Both the position numbers and the translations under genes were made by a program. 64,000 nucleotides of DNA from Echria macrotheca (taxonomy: Eukaryota; Ascomycota; Sordariomycetes; Sordariales; Schizotheciaceae). The notes under the pieces were generated by a model. That model was not told the origin of the DNA, made no database searches, and worked only from the letters and a program-made list of their open reading frames with translations. The stretch covers positions 248,001 through 312,000 of the forward strand of contig MU839842.1 in assembly GCA_030411725.1 (NCBI GenBank). The letters run 5' to 3'. The stretch's first letter is position 1, and each line of letters starts with the position of its first letter. Below, piece after piece: positions 20,335 to 31,212 of the stretch.

Positions 20335-21546
20335 TTACCAAACCGACTCCAACCCACCCACCCCCTTCGGCCGCTCCGCCAGCGTGGTAATCCGAAACCC
20401 ATGCCTCAACCCCTCCTGCGGCTCGCGCACATTATAGTCCGATATAGCCGTGTGCGCCGTAACCCGATTATCCCACAGCGCGACGGTCCCCTCCTCCCAC
20501 CTGACGCGGACCTGGAAATCCTGGCCGAGCGAGATATGCTGAAACAGCAACTTCAGCAGCGCATCCGACTCTTCTTCCTTCAGCCCGACGATCCGCTTCG
20601 TAAACCCCGGGTTGACGAACAGCGCCTTTTGTCCCGTGGCGGGGTGGATCCTGACAATAGGATGCTCGCTCACGACGGGCTCGCGCCGGACGAACTTGCC
20701 GTCGCGCCGGGCGCCCTCGGCCTGCGGGTAGCCGCTGTGCTCGGCGCGCAGGCCTTCGAGCAGGGCCTGGATCGGCGGGGAGAGGCGGGCGTAGGCGGCC
20801 GTCTGCGAAGCCCAGGCTGTGTCGCCGCCGACAGGGGGCACGGACAGGAGGGTCAGGATGGTGATGCCGGGCGTCTGGTGCTCGTACGAGACGTCGGAGT
20901 GGTAGCCGGTCGTGGTGAGGCGGGTGCTGCGCCGCTTGTTGCGGTATTCGTTGTCGGGGCCGAGGTAGATGTTGTGCAGCTCGAGGTGGTTTTTGACATG
21001 GGCGCCGACGGGCTTTTTTGGGGGGGTTCATCAGTATCATGGGTGACGTTGAAAAGGGGACGAATGTACATGGATATGAAGCGGCCCAAAGTACCGCCCA
21101 AATGCCTTTTGCTTGTCGATGCCAATGTCCTTAAAGTCCTGGTCGCGAAAGATGACGACGCCGCGCTCGGCGATCAGCAGTGCCAGCTCGTCTTTCTGAA
21201 GGTCGTTGAGCTGGCTGAGTTGCAGCCCGCGGATCTCGGTGCCGATGACTGGCGTGAGCTTGGACACCTTGAGGGAGGTGTTGTTTGGGGACAAAAGATT
21301 GGGCTTGTCCTTGTTGGCGACGAGGCCGCGGTCGTTGAATTCGAATGGCTGCAGGGGCGGGAAGGTGGTTTTCTCATCGTAGACGGGGAGATAGGCGGCG
21401 TATTTGTACTGCACGAGATGGGTTAATGTGTGGCTGAATGGGAGGATGGGGGCATATTCCGTTACCTCCTCGTGGATCTCCTTGTCGTAGGCGAGGGTCA
21501 GCTTGAGGGCGGCCTCCTCGGTCTCTGCGATTGTGGTCGTCGCCAT
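20335..21546 (-). CDS. Fe(II)/2-oxoglutarate dioxygenase, TauD/TfdA family
   Basis: Two exons, 21546-21070 and 21012-20335, separated by a 57-nt intron (GTACAT...ATACTGAT...AAAAAG), giving 384 residues. It resembles fungal sulfonate/alpha-ketoglutarate dioxygenases. The Fe ligands are His197 and Asp199 (GYHSD) and the distal His346 (WDNRVTAHTA). Arg366 in RHGFRIT would bind 2-oxoglutarate. The joined GRYFGPLHIH-PVGAHVKNH sequence is typical of the family. Substrates in the family include taurine and other sulfonates or phenoxyacids; the one used here is unknown. There is no signal peptide, so it is cytosolic. It has MFS, Dabb and reductase neighbours. Confidence 0.9.
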
Positions 21547-22043
21547 GGTTCTGGATCAATTTTGATTCTGGTGTGAATTTCTACGGAGAACACAACCCTA
21601 CCTATTCCTCTAGACGTGGCCATGATCTCGACTTATATCTCGGGGAGCTTACCATGTCAACTCGGGATCCTCATCATCACGTCAACCTCTCGCAGGTTTG
21701 CGAAAGTTCCTCATGTGTGCATTTCGCTGCCATCTCGTATAGTCGATGCGGGGAACCGTCGAAGATCAGTGGTGGTACCAGTCGACAGCATCCAACACCC
21801 GCGCGTCGTGATTTGCACAGGAATGACGATAACCGCGCCGTCCACTCACGTCCCACCAAACGGGCATTCCACACCCCTTATCTCCGGCGAGGCTCCATCA
21901 CGACAGCATACACCGGGACCGAAGCGGCCAACTCTTGTCTAGTTGATTTCTAATATCTCTTTCGTCTCTCTAGATGTACGTTACATTACTCATTATGTAT
22001 CGTAACTCATAACTCCGTTTCACATCCGACCCCTTGAGGGTCT
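21547..22043. other. intergenic, no gene seen
   Basis: This lies upstream of the dioxygenase and downstream of the MFS gene. It presumably holds the dioxygenase promoter. No repeat or RNA gene was noticed. Confidence 0.5.
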
Positions 22044-23785
22044 TCACTGGTCCCTGCTATACTTTGAAAACTGCCTCCACCGCTCCCCATATCGCAGCAT
22101 CAGCATTGGTATAGGCGCCAACGCGAGATTGGTCCCTGCATATATGGTAAATGCCCAGCCATACCCCAAAGTGCCGATGAGCGGACCAGTCGTCAACGGC
22201 AGAAAGGTACTCATGAGACACCGGGTCACAATAATCCCCGTCATGGCCGAGGCCGAGAACAGACCGAAAGCGTCTACGATGTACGCCATCATGGGGATCA
22301 TGGCCAGCATCAGCGTGGTGCCAATCAAGGCCACAGAAAGCAAAAGGATTGGCAGCGGAAGACCCAAAGCGGCGGTCCATCCGTATGCCGCCACGGCCAG
22401 GGGCATGGTCAAGGCGCCGAAGATGGTCAGCGGCAGCCGGAACTCAGGCAAGCCGACGCCCTTGTGAGCGTCCCGCATTTTGATGTAGATTTTGTCTAGG
22501 TGGCGGTTGCACACAAAGACGGTAAAGGCAGAACCGATACCTGTAACTGTCAGTTTCACCCGTACCTCTCTCACGGGTGCGACGGAGAACTTACTAAAGC
22601 TCATAAAACACAACCCAGCAGCAACGGAATCTAGCCCGTATACGTCGCGCAGGATGTCCGCCAGCGTGACGCTCATCAGGTAATAATAGCTAAAAACCAC
22701 GGACCCAAACAGACACATGGCCATAAGCACGCCACTGCCAAAGAGCACGCTCGCCGGCCTGAGAACTGCCTCTCTCAGCTCGCGCAGACCTCTCTTCTCC
22801 TCGACGACAACAGCCGTCTCGTCCAGGGCCATCTTTTGCCCGAGATTCCTCGCTCGCTTCCGCAAGATGGCCACTTTGTACGTCTCCCGGAAGAAGGTTA
22901 GAAACACAATCTCACACAGCGTCGCCAGCGCCACGCTCATCCAGATGACCCTTCGCCAGCCGGCATGCTCAGCAACAGCGCTCGCAATCGCCGGGCTGAG
23001 TGCACCGCCTAGCAGCGGCGCCAAAAACACTAAACTCACAGCACCGCCGCGCTCCTCAGAAGCAAACATGTCGCCCACAATAGCAGGGCTCAGAACGTTG
23101 GTAGCAACCGCGAGACCAGTCAAGGCGCGCGCCGTGACAAAAGTCGGAACCGTCCGGCTCGTGGCCGCCAGCACCGTCGCCCCGACAAACAAGATGTTGG
23201 CGCCATTGATGACGGGGTACCGGCCGTACATCTCAGACAGCGGGGCGATCAGCAGCGGGCCGGCGGCCTCGCCGAGTTCCCATATCGTCACGAGGAGCAC
23301 GCTCGCCGACTTGGACGTGTCGTCGGAGCCGGACAGGTCCCGGCCGATGTCGGCGGCGAGGGGGATCACACCTATGCAGGTGAATGTTCTGCAACAAGTT
23401 AGCCTGTCGGAAGCGGCCCTGGATATGCCCTGGATACGAGAGGGGTTGGTTTGGGGATGTCGGGGACCGTATTCGAATCTCACAGCTGATGAGGGGTAGA
23501 AAGGTGGGAAGGCGAAGTGGAAAAGGGGCAAACATACACTGTAAACGCCGTGACCGCCAGCAAAAGGACAATCCCCCATTTAAAAGCGGTCGGCCATTCT
23601 AGCGGGTTGTCAACATCGCCATAGGGGTCAAAGTCGACGACGCAGGGCTCTACCGTCGTGTCGCTCGCTGCCGTGCCATTGTTGACATTGGTGTATGAGT
23701 GCCCCGCGATCGGCCGGCCGTGTTCGGGGCTCTCGAGGCGTTTGGACGGCAGCAACGGCTGGGTTTCGGTCATAGGAGCGCTCAT
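22044..23785 (-). CDS. MFS transporter, DHA1-like drug/polyamine family
   Basis: Three exons on the minus strand: 23785-23538, 23388-22595 and 22540-22044, giving 512 residues. Introns are 149 nt (GTATGT...GGCTAACTTG...TGCAG) and 54 nt (GTAAGT...AACTGACA...TACAG). The joined sequence reads AFTVTFTCIGVIP, the usual first helix of this family. Before it is the conserved DPYGDVDNPLEWP motif, and in the 2-3 loop APLSEMYGRYPV, the motif-A equivalent. About 12 hydrophobic segments follow. It would export small molecules or polyamines at the plasma membrane; the substrate is unknown. It is transcribed in the same direction as the dioxygenase. Confidence 0.9.
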
Positions 23786-24946
23786 GTTGCGCTTAAAGTA
23801 ACCGCGAAGAGCACTAGAATGCAATTGACCGGTGGGTGAAAAGAACAGTGAGAAAATAGATCTCCCAGGACAGATTTTGTCGAGGGGATGCACGATGAAA
23901 TAATAATCGTTTTGTGCTCCAGCGCCTGCAGCGCTGCAGAGTTTGTCAGAATGCTGAATAATGCCGTCGGAAGCCGCACCTCGGGCGAGTCGGGGGAAAG
24001 GAATCCGTGTGTGGCTCTTAAACCGAGGGAGAGTCTAACTAAGTTGGGTTAGTTTCTGCAAGACTCATAGAGTGAGGATAGGTTTTTTGTGGTTGGTGTT
24101 GAGGATCATGCTGGGAGATTTCTGGCAGTTTCCACACTGAAGCTCTGCTTTTGAGGTTGCACGGGTCAGTCGCTTTTTCTCCACGCCTTGGAATCAACAT
24201 CAAAGGCGTGGATGCGGGGCACTGCACCCCGGAAGCAGCAAGCGGAAGCCTGACCAATCACGGTTCTGATCTCGATAAGTGGTCGATAAGCAGCTGTTAT
24301 CGTTATCTCCTCGATTTTCATTTCGGTGGCATCCCAAACATGCGATTTTGCATCAATGCCAAGTTCGGTTCACCGCGCCGCAGCGCAGGCAGCATCGCCA
24401 CTGCAAGGTCGCAATCCTCCCCTTTCATTTTTTGTCTCTCCACCTGTCCGTACCCTTTGCTTTCTGGAAACATGACCTACCGGAGGATGGCCGAAAGCGA
24501 ATGCAAAAGCGAGACGGCACTTGGATCTCATTTCAACGCCAACCGCGCTTGTTTCCCATCCCCGCCATGGTGGGGTCGCTGGTGTGACGCGGGAAATGTG
24601 CCTCGCAGCCCGGGAAAACAGAGGGATGGGTCATAAAACGTTCCAGTACGCCTCGCGACTCTGAAAGGGCGGCATTGCTTGTATATATTAAATGTGTGTC
24701 TGGTTGGGTGTCGTGTCTTGGTGAGGGCTGCGCAACGCGGGACGAGCCAAGGCCGGGCAATTCGGCGCGCCAATGGGGCGCCAAGACTGTACCAACACAC
24801 CCTCAATGTCACATCGACCGGCTTCATTAAAATGCTAGGGCCATGTTGGGTCCTAGAACCGATCAAAAAATGTCTCCCGGCAATTTGGATCATCCCCTTT
24901 CTTTGTGTCCCGCATCGCCCGTCGTCCAGGCCGCCGGATCGTCGAG
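23786..24946. other. intergenic, no gene seen
   Basis: About 1.15 kb between divergent genes. Open frames here are short with no recognisable domain. It is assumed to hold the promoters of the MFS gene and the pepsin-fold gene. Confidence 0.45.
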
Positions 24947-26815
24947 ATGGGCTTCAGGACCCTCGCCGCCGTCGCGGCCATCATCACCAACGTCGTCCAT
25001 GCCTCCGACACATCCCAGCTTCCCTTCACAACCGACGTCAGGGTATCCGGAGCGCTCAGCACGTACCAACAGGGTAGCTCCATCTTCGGGCCAGACGGGC
25101 CATGGCAGGCCGTCGGCATCATGATGGGCAATGCGTCAACAGGCACCATCGCCAACTACTCGGGCATGTGGCCTACTGTCCAAAACTACACCCTCTTACT
25201 CACCGTCGAGGCCGGCGGCGTCTACTCCAACAAAAACGCCGACAAAGATGGGTGGTTCGGTGCCTCTTGGACGTCCCGGGAGCCATCCGAGGTCTTCGCG
25301 AACTACTCGATTGAACCCGTATCGGACCCCGTATACCCCCAAAACGACTATGCATCATCGCATCTGGACAGCATCACGGTCGAGAGAGCGATAGGGAACG
25401 AATATGCGCAAATAAGGCTGCCCATTGTTCCGGTGCAGACGTGGAACTATCGAACACGGTCCGGCAAGAACTACACATTGCCGGTTGGCCAGCTGGGCCT
25501 GAGGAATCTCGCCAGCGAGCTCGAGAGGACGGGTTTTGCTGGGTCACAGTCCTTCGGTCTGCATATCGGGAGCGTGGCTCTGGACCAGCGAGGGTCCATG
25601 GTGCTTGGGGGTTACGATCGCAACCGCATTGTCGGCCGCGTGGGGGCTTTTAACCTGCTTGCCGACATGCACAACGTCTTCCTGATCGACGTGGTCCTCG
25701 GTGTGGAAGAAGGCATTGCGCCTTTCAACGGTTCTAATGTTACGAGCGTGTACCAAGGTGTTCCGCCTGGCGATGCGGAAGCAAAGTACTTGAATAAGTA
25801 TTTCGGGGGTACAGACAACTCCATCCTCGCCCAACCCGACCCGGCCGTCCCCGGTATTTATCTTCCAGTAGGGACCTGCGAAACGGCTGCATCAAAACTT
25901 CCCGTCTCTTATGATGACACTACTGGGTACTACTTGTGGGACACAACCAGCCCGCGGTACGGCCATATCATCAACTCGTCCGCTTATCTCGGTTTTGTCT
26001 TTAGCGACCGCGAGGCCAGCAATCTCACCATAAAAGTACCGTTCAAGCTGCTCAACCTCACGCTCGAAGCGCCCATCGTCCAGACCCCGACACAGTATTT
26101 TCCCTGCATGTCGCGCAACTCTTCAGACGGCTTTTGGTCTCTCGGCCGCGCCTTTCTCCAGGCCGCGTTCTTCGGTGCCAACCTTGACAAGAATGTCACC
26201 TTTCTTGCGCAGGCGCCGGGTCCCAAGATGCCGCAGAGTGTGGTTACTGCGATAAAGCCGGCAGATATCACGATCACCTCCAACCCGGACACCTTTGCTG
26301 ACAGCTGGCGGTCTTACTGGACTGCCTCTGACGCTGATGTTTATACAGCGTTCTCGGGGATAATAACGGATGCGGGGAGCACCCAGGGGGTCAGCTCCAG
26401 CACTCTGGGTTTAGCGATTTCGTTGCCCATCGTGGGTTGCATCGCCATCGGGGCGTTGGGTTTTTTCCTGTGGAGGCGGAAGAAGAACAGAGGCTCGTCT
26501 CTGAGTTCTGACGGAGGAGGCATCCCGGAGATGGACGACGGCGGCTCCAAGGATGGAGAGTCCAACGGTATTCATGAGGTTGGTGATATGGCGGCCTGTG
26601 AGATTGGGTCGTCCAAGGAGAGATATGAGGCGCCGGCGTTTCCTCCTGCCTACGAGTTGCCCGCGGATCCTTACACGCCGCCGAGGTCAAGAAGAGAAAG
26701 TGAGGATAAGGTAGACGGAGAAGATGATAGCAAGCAGGTTGTGCCAACGACGGACACTAGGAGTAAACCAACCGAGACCAAGGAGAGCAGGGCGGGTGAG
26801 CCTGGGTTGAGTTAG
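24947..26815 (+). CDS. membrane-anchored pepsin-fold protein lacking catalytic Asp motifs
   Basis: An intronless frame. The first ATG in frame is 24947 (622 residues) and gives a clean signal peptide (MGFRTLAAVAAIITNVVHAS). The ectodomain (to about residue 480) resembles fungal aspartic peptidases: SFGLHIGS, GSMVLGGYDRNRIVGRVGAF, FLIDVVLGV and FWSLGRAFLQAAFFGANLD. No DTG(S/T) motif is visible at either expected position, so it is probably a non-catalytic homologue. One transmembrane helix (LAISLPIVGCIAIGALGFFL) followed by RRKK leads to an acidic, Pro/Ser-rich cytoplasmic tail of about 110 residues. Many N-glycosylation sequons are present. A surface receptor or adhesion role is inference. 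Confidence 0.75.
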   Translation: MGFRTLAAVAAIITNVVHASDTSQLPFTTDVRVSGALSTYQQGSSIFGPDGPWQAVGIMMGNASTGTIANYSGMWPTVQNYTLLLTVEAGGVYSNKNADKDGWFGASWTSREPSEVFANYSIEPVSDPVYPQNDYASSHLDSITVERAIGNEYAQIRLPIVPVQTWNYRTRSGKNYTLPVGQLGLRNLASELERTGFAGSQSFGLHIGSVALDQRGSMVLGGYDRNRIVGRVGAFNLLADMHNVFLIDVVLGVEEGIAPFNGSNVTSVYQGVPPGDAEAKYLNKYFGGTDNSILAQPDPAVPGIYLPVGTCETAASKLPVSYDDTTGYYLWDTTSPRYGHIINSSAYLGFVFSDREASNLTIKVPFKLLNLTLEAPIVQTPTQYFPCMSRNSSDGFWSLGRAFLQAAFFGANLDKNVTFLAQAPGPKMPQSVVTAIKPADITITSNPDTFADSWRSYWTASDADVYTAFSGIITDAGSTQGVSSSTLGLAISLPIVGCIAIGALGFFLWRRKKNRGSSLSSDGGGIPEMDDGGSKDGESNGIHEVGDMAACEIGSSKERYEAPAFPPAYELPADPYTPPRSRRESEDKVDGEDDSKQVVPTTDTRSKPTETKESRAGEPGLS

Positions 26816-27142
26816 CCATCGTTCTTTAATACTAATACAAATTTCGTTCCATCACTTCACGTAATACGTGAATTTGACCACCTACCTAGTTTTTGATGGA
26901 TATTCGCCGGGGATGGTCACGTCGGATCTCGGAGCCACGGCTCCGTCCCGAAAGCGGCGGGTTCCGCAACAGAGTTACTTCCAGACTCGGCATTTACCCG
27001 CCTCCGCGACGGCAACGTGTTGCATGCGGCTCTGCTTGCTGTAGCATCTCCCCATCTTGGGAGCGTTTTCCACCGCATTTGCGTGTCCAACCGAATATCC
27101 CAACGGATAGGGACGGCCTTTCATGGCCCCAACCTCGCCGCC
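26816..27142. other. short intergenic region
   Basis: This holds the 3' flank of the pepsin-fold gene and the 5' leader of the next gene. An in-frame GTG extension upstream of 27143 has no signal and is not accepted as coding. Confidence 0.5.
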
Positions 27143-28459
27143 ATGGTCCGCCAACGTACACTCCTGCTGATATCCCTCCTGTGCCTCGCCACGCTATGGT
27201 CATGCCGTCTCCCCAAGATGTGCCTCTATAGCCAATGCCGCGAGGATGTTACCGCTCCCTCGCCACAATCCGTCGACCTCTCCCGCGCCGACTCCCCATT
27301 CATAAGCTGGCCCCTGGAGCGCGTCTGCCGCGAAACAACAACCTGGCATCCGGGGGTCACCTTCGTCTGCGACAACAACTCGGGCGGCATCGGCAACATC
27401 CGCAACTACATCCTCACCTGCCTACGCTATGCCATCGAAGCCGGTGTCACAGCCATCGTCCTCCCGGAAATCCGGACGCGCGCCGACGACAACCTGGCGA
27501 GCATCATGAACCCGCACCGGCCGTTCACCTACTTCTTCGACGAGGCCCACTTCCGCCGGGCCTTGCGGATATCCTGCCCGCAGATCACAATCTACAGCAC
27601 GACGGATGACATCCCGCACGCGCCGGTCCCGTTCAAGGCGGAGGAATTTACGCCCCGCAACCTGGGCAGCCGCGGCGGCTGTGACCGGCGCGATCTGAAC
27701 AGACACACGGACCGCTTCGGGAAACAGTTCGTCTCTCTCCTCGAGCGCACGGCGACGGAGTACCACCTCCCCGCGCCTAGCACCGAGCATCCGCGCATCT
27801 TCCGGTTCACCTGGGGCGTGCAGTGGGACATCCCCGTGTTCCGGGACGGGCCGGAATTCGTCGCCACGTTTGGCGGGATCCTGAAATTCAGAGATGATAT
27901 TCTCGACCTGGGGAGGCGCGTGACGAAGCATATGCGTGGCCTCGCGGGGAAGCATGCGTCTAGTTCGTTTGCGGGGATGCACCTCCGCACCGAGAACGAC
28001 GCGCTCTCGGCGTGGCCTAGGTATGAGAATCAGAGCCGCGCGTATCTGTCCCGCGCGGCGGATATGGGGTTTAGGGTCGCGTATCTGGCGACGGGAAACC
28101 GGACTGAGGCTGATAAGTTGGCGGGGAGTGCGAGGGCTGAGTACGGCGGGATGGAGGTGGTTACTAAGCATCAGGTTTTGAAGAACTACAAGGAGGATCT
28201 GGAGGTCTTGGAGGCGTTGACGTGGGACCAGCAGGCGCTGGTGGACTTTGTGGCGCTGCTGGAGAGTGATTATTTCTTTGGGGTCAGCCCGAGCTCGTTT
28301 AGTATGAATGTTGCGCTGAAGAGACACCTCAAGACTGGGGGGCTGTATACGCGTCCGTGGAAGATTGGGGGCGATGGGGATGGGTATAGTTGGTTGGTGG
28401 GGAGGTATGAGAAGTATTGGGATGATTGGCTGTTTATGTATGATTCTCTTTGGCCGTGA
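27143..28459 (+). CDS. GDP-fucose protein O-fucosyltransferase-like type II membrane protein
   Basis: An intronless 438-residue protein. The start ATG at 27143 lies in an ideal context (GCCGCCATGG). It is followed by a short basic stretch and a signal anchor (LLLISLLCLATLWSC), as in Golgi type II glycosyltransferases. The luminal part has the nucleotide-sugar binding loop near FVCDNNSGGIGNIRNYIL and the signature GMHLRTEND (HxRxExD), then VAYLATGNRTEAD and ESDYFFGVSPSSFSMNVA, which match the O-fucosyltransferase fold. Fungal relatives are mostly uncharacterised, and donor and acceptor are unknown. Confidence 0.8.
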   Translation: MVRQRTLLLISLLCLATLWSCRLPKMCLYSQCREDVTAPSPQSVDLSRADSPFISWPLERVCRETTTWHPGVTFVCDNNSGGIGNIRNYILTCLRYAIEAGVTAIVLPEIRTRADDNLASIMNPHRPFTYFFDEAHFRRALRISCPQITIYSTTDDIPHAPVPFKAEEFTPRNLGSRGGCDRRDLNRHTDRFGKQFVSLLERTATEYHLPAPSTEHPRIFRFTWGVQWDIPVFRDGPEFVATFGGILKFRDDILDLGRRVTKHMRGLAGKHASSSFAGMHLRTENDALSAWPRYENQSRAYLSRAADMGFRVAYLATGNRTEADKLAGSARAEYGGMEVVTKHQVLKNYKEDLEVLEALTWDQQALVDFVALLESDYFFGVSPSSFSMNVALKRHLKTGGLYTRPWKIGGDGDGYSWLVGRYEKYWDDWLFMYDSLWP

Positions 28460-29197
28460 TGGGAATACTATTTGCTCTGCCCCGTTGATGTACACTTCAA
28501 TGTGGAAAGTCAATCAAGTTCAACCGTACAATGGTAGTCGAATCGTGACAAAGAGGTAGTACGCGGAAGAGATAGGTGTGGAGTGGTACTATACTATGTC
28601 GTAGTCTGACGTCGGCGGCCTCTAGTCTGGTATTCAAGTCAGCAGAAGCAGTGGTGCGTAGAAAGTGGTGAGAAGGTTTTGGAACGGGCTCAAGAAGTGA
28701 TGATGACCCTCGCTGCTGTCACTAGGTGCCCAGAAATAACTTTTGCCACTCTCGGAGGGTTGGCAAGCAAGATAATTCCTCTCCACTCCTGGCTTTGCGC
28801 CCGTCGGGGTTCGTCGGCCGCGAGTGGGCATTGCAAGGGCAATCCCACGGTCCAATGCAGCGCCTCTGTGCAGGATCTTGACTGCACCTAACACGTCGAG
28901 GTATTGAAATGTTACCTAAACGACATGAAGATGCAGGTAGAAGCGGCCCAGAAGTTTTGTTGAGAAACCCCAGCACTGCAAGGCGGCGTTTTAATCACAG
29001 GTGCGTGGCAGGTGGAAAGCGGTGCCCCCTGTAATGCACCAGCCACGTCATCAGCCACAACTACCTACCCCTGGTCCAGGTACCCGCCACAGTGCGGGGT
29101 GCTGATAAGATTGCGAAGCCCCACCAAAAAGTTCACAAAATTTTGGGCGCCCCGAAATTTGCGACCAACACCCCGCACCGCCGACGACAGGATCAAG
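28460..29197. other. intergenic, no gene seen
   Basis: The 3' flank of the glycosyltransferase gene and promoter of the RRB1 gene. Only short frames without recognisable content are present. Confidence 0.5.
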
Positions 29198-30730
29198 ATG
29201 TCCAAAAGAACAGCAGACGAGGAAGCGCTGGCCGGCCCGCTCAAGGGGGGCGGTCGGCCAGACGCCATGGACGTGGACGACAAGCCCAACGACATGGGCG
29301 AGTTCGAAGACGAGTTCGAGGACGAGTTCGAGAGCGAGGATGAGATCATCGAGGCCGGAGTCGACGGGAGACCAGATACAGAGAGGGAAGCCGAGGAAGC
29401 AGGTATGCGCAGCTGCCGACATATCTTGGAAATCAACTGACAGTTGAAAGCAATGGACGTCGATAGCGGGCCGGGCACCTTCATTGTCGGACGGACACAG
29501 CTCGAAGCCGGCCAAACTCTCGCGCCAGACCCGACAACATATCGGATGCTTCATAACCTGAGCACCCCGTGGCCATGCCTCTCATTCGATATTGTTCGCG
29601 ATAACCTCGGTGACAACCGAACTGTCTACCCCGCGACTATGTACACTGTTGCTGGTACGCAGGCGGATTACAGCAAGGCGAACGACAATGCGCTGCTGGT
29701 GATGAAGCTCAGTGGCCTGAGCAAAATGGACGGGGAAGACGGCGACGAGTCAAGCGACGATGATGACGACGACGAAGATGCCGATCCGATTCTCGAGTCC
29801 AAGTCCATTCCGCTCACATCTACCACAAATCGGATACGAGCCCACCAGACCCCATCGCAGGACCCCTCGAAGCCACCGACCACGCTGACGGCGACCATGA
29901 CGGAGTCCACGAACGTTTTCATCCACGACATCACACCCCATCTTGCTTCCTTTGACTCTCCTGGCTCTGTCATCACGCCTCAACAAAACAAGCCCGTGTG
30001 CACCATCCGCGCCCACAAGGCCGAGGGGTACGCCGTCGATTGGTCAAGTCTTCACCCCGCAGGCAAGTTGCTTACGGGCGATAATGACGGCATCATCTAC
30101 ATGACGACTCGTACAGACGGCGGTGGTTTTGTGACAGATACAAGGCCCTTCCAGGGTCACCGCAGCAGTGTTGAGGATATTCAGTGGAGTCCGTCGGAGG
30201 CATCCGTTTTCGCGTCGGCCTCGAGTGACGGCACGGTCCGAGTCTGGGATGTGCGCAGCAAGAGCAGGAAACCTGCACTGACGATGCAAATAAGCGACAC
30301 GGATGTCAATGTGCTGTCGTGGTCACGACAGACAACACATCTGCTTGCTACCGGTGCCGATGATGGTGTGTGGGCTGTGTGGGATTTGCGGCAATGGAAA
30401 CCAAGCAGCGGACCTGCACCAGAGAAGCCGACGCCGATCGCGAGCTTCAACTACCACAAGGAGCAGATCACGAGCGTGGAGTGGCATCCTACGGACGACA
30501 GCATTGTTGCGGTTGCCGCCGGTGATAACACGGTCACCCTGTGGGATTTGGCCGTGGAGCTGGACGACGAGGAGAGCAAGGACACGGCGGGCGTCCAGGA
30601 CGTGCCGCCACAACTGTTGTTTGTTCACTATCAAAATCTGGCAAAGGAACTCCATTGGCACCCACAAATACCCGGCGCGTTGGTGGCTACTGGAGAGGAG
30701 TTTAGCGTTTTCCGAACGATCAGCGTATAG
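29198..30730 (+). CDS. RRB1: ribosome assembly WD40 protein RRB1 (GRWD1 orthologue)
   Basis: A nuclear chaperone for ribosomal protein L3 in 60S assembly (family knowledge). Two exons, 29198-29402 and 29451-30730; the 48-nt intron is GTATGC...AACTGACAG...AAAG. It has 494 residues. The N-terminus is very acidic (EFEDEFEDEFESEDEII), as in orthologues. A CAF1C/H4-binding-type helix region follows (STPWPCLSFDIVRDNLGDNR, QADYSKANDNALLVMKLSGL). After an acidic linker come WD repeats: CTIRAHKAEGYAVDWS, GHRSSVEDIQWSPS...GTVRVWDVRS, DVNVLSW...GVWAVWDLRQ and HKEQITSVEWHP...NTVTLWDLAV. This is a housekeeping gene and the best-conserved marker in the window. Confidence 0.95.
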
Positions 30731-31212
30731 ACAATACAGTGGATGTCAATTGCGAATGAAACCTTGATCTTGTTTACTTGGACCGAAGCTTGCTCCCACT
30801 TGAAACTGCTCCTGACGAACTTGTATGCGTCGTCAAAGATACACTAATAGTTACCGAAAGGAAACTGCACATGTTTTCCGGCCTCAGACGCAAGCTTGTT
30901 GCCGCCTAGCCAATGAAGAGACCTGGTTTGGTCGTTGCGCATCTGCGCATCTGCGCGTTCGAGCCGCGAGGCATTGCGCGCGGAGGTAGCCGCCTACCAA
31001 ATTTTGAATGGTTATTGCGGCTAACCCAATACCAGTTGTTATTTGGCTACCAGCTAACCTCCCTTTACCGCTTTTCTGGATGCTCGATTCCCATTTAATT
31101 CAATCAACAGCCAGATAATCCGCCCGACTTGTCACCGGAGAGACTCGCAACACCCTTTGTTCCTGTCACCTCAAACAGCCGTCATTTTGAACGGCCAATA
31201 TCACTAAGCATC
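30731..31212. other. intergenic, no gene seen
   Basis: The 3' flank of RRB1 and promoter of the next gene. It contains a short tandem CATCTGCG near 30939-30955; nothing else was noted. Confidence 0.5.

Noticed and set aside
20299..21426. 375-codon open frame on the plus strand
   Set aside because: It is antisense to the TauD dioxygenase, whose catalytic motifs are unambiguous on the minus strand.
7106..23785. Complete secondary-metabolite cluster
   Set aside because: No PKS, NRPS, terpene synthase, DMAT or RiPP-type precursor was found; only accessory-type enzymes are present.
27422..28513. 363-codon open frame on the minus strand
   Set aside because: It is antisense to the O-fucosyltransferase-like gene; no signal, domain or splice support.
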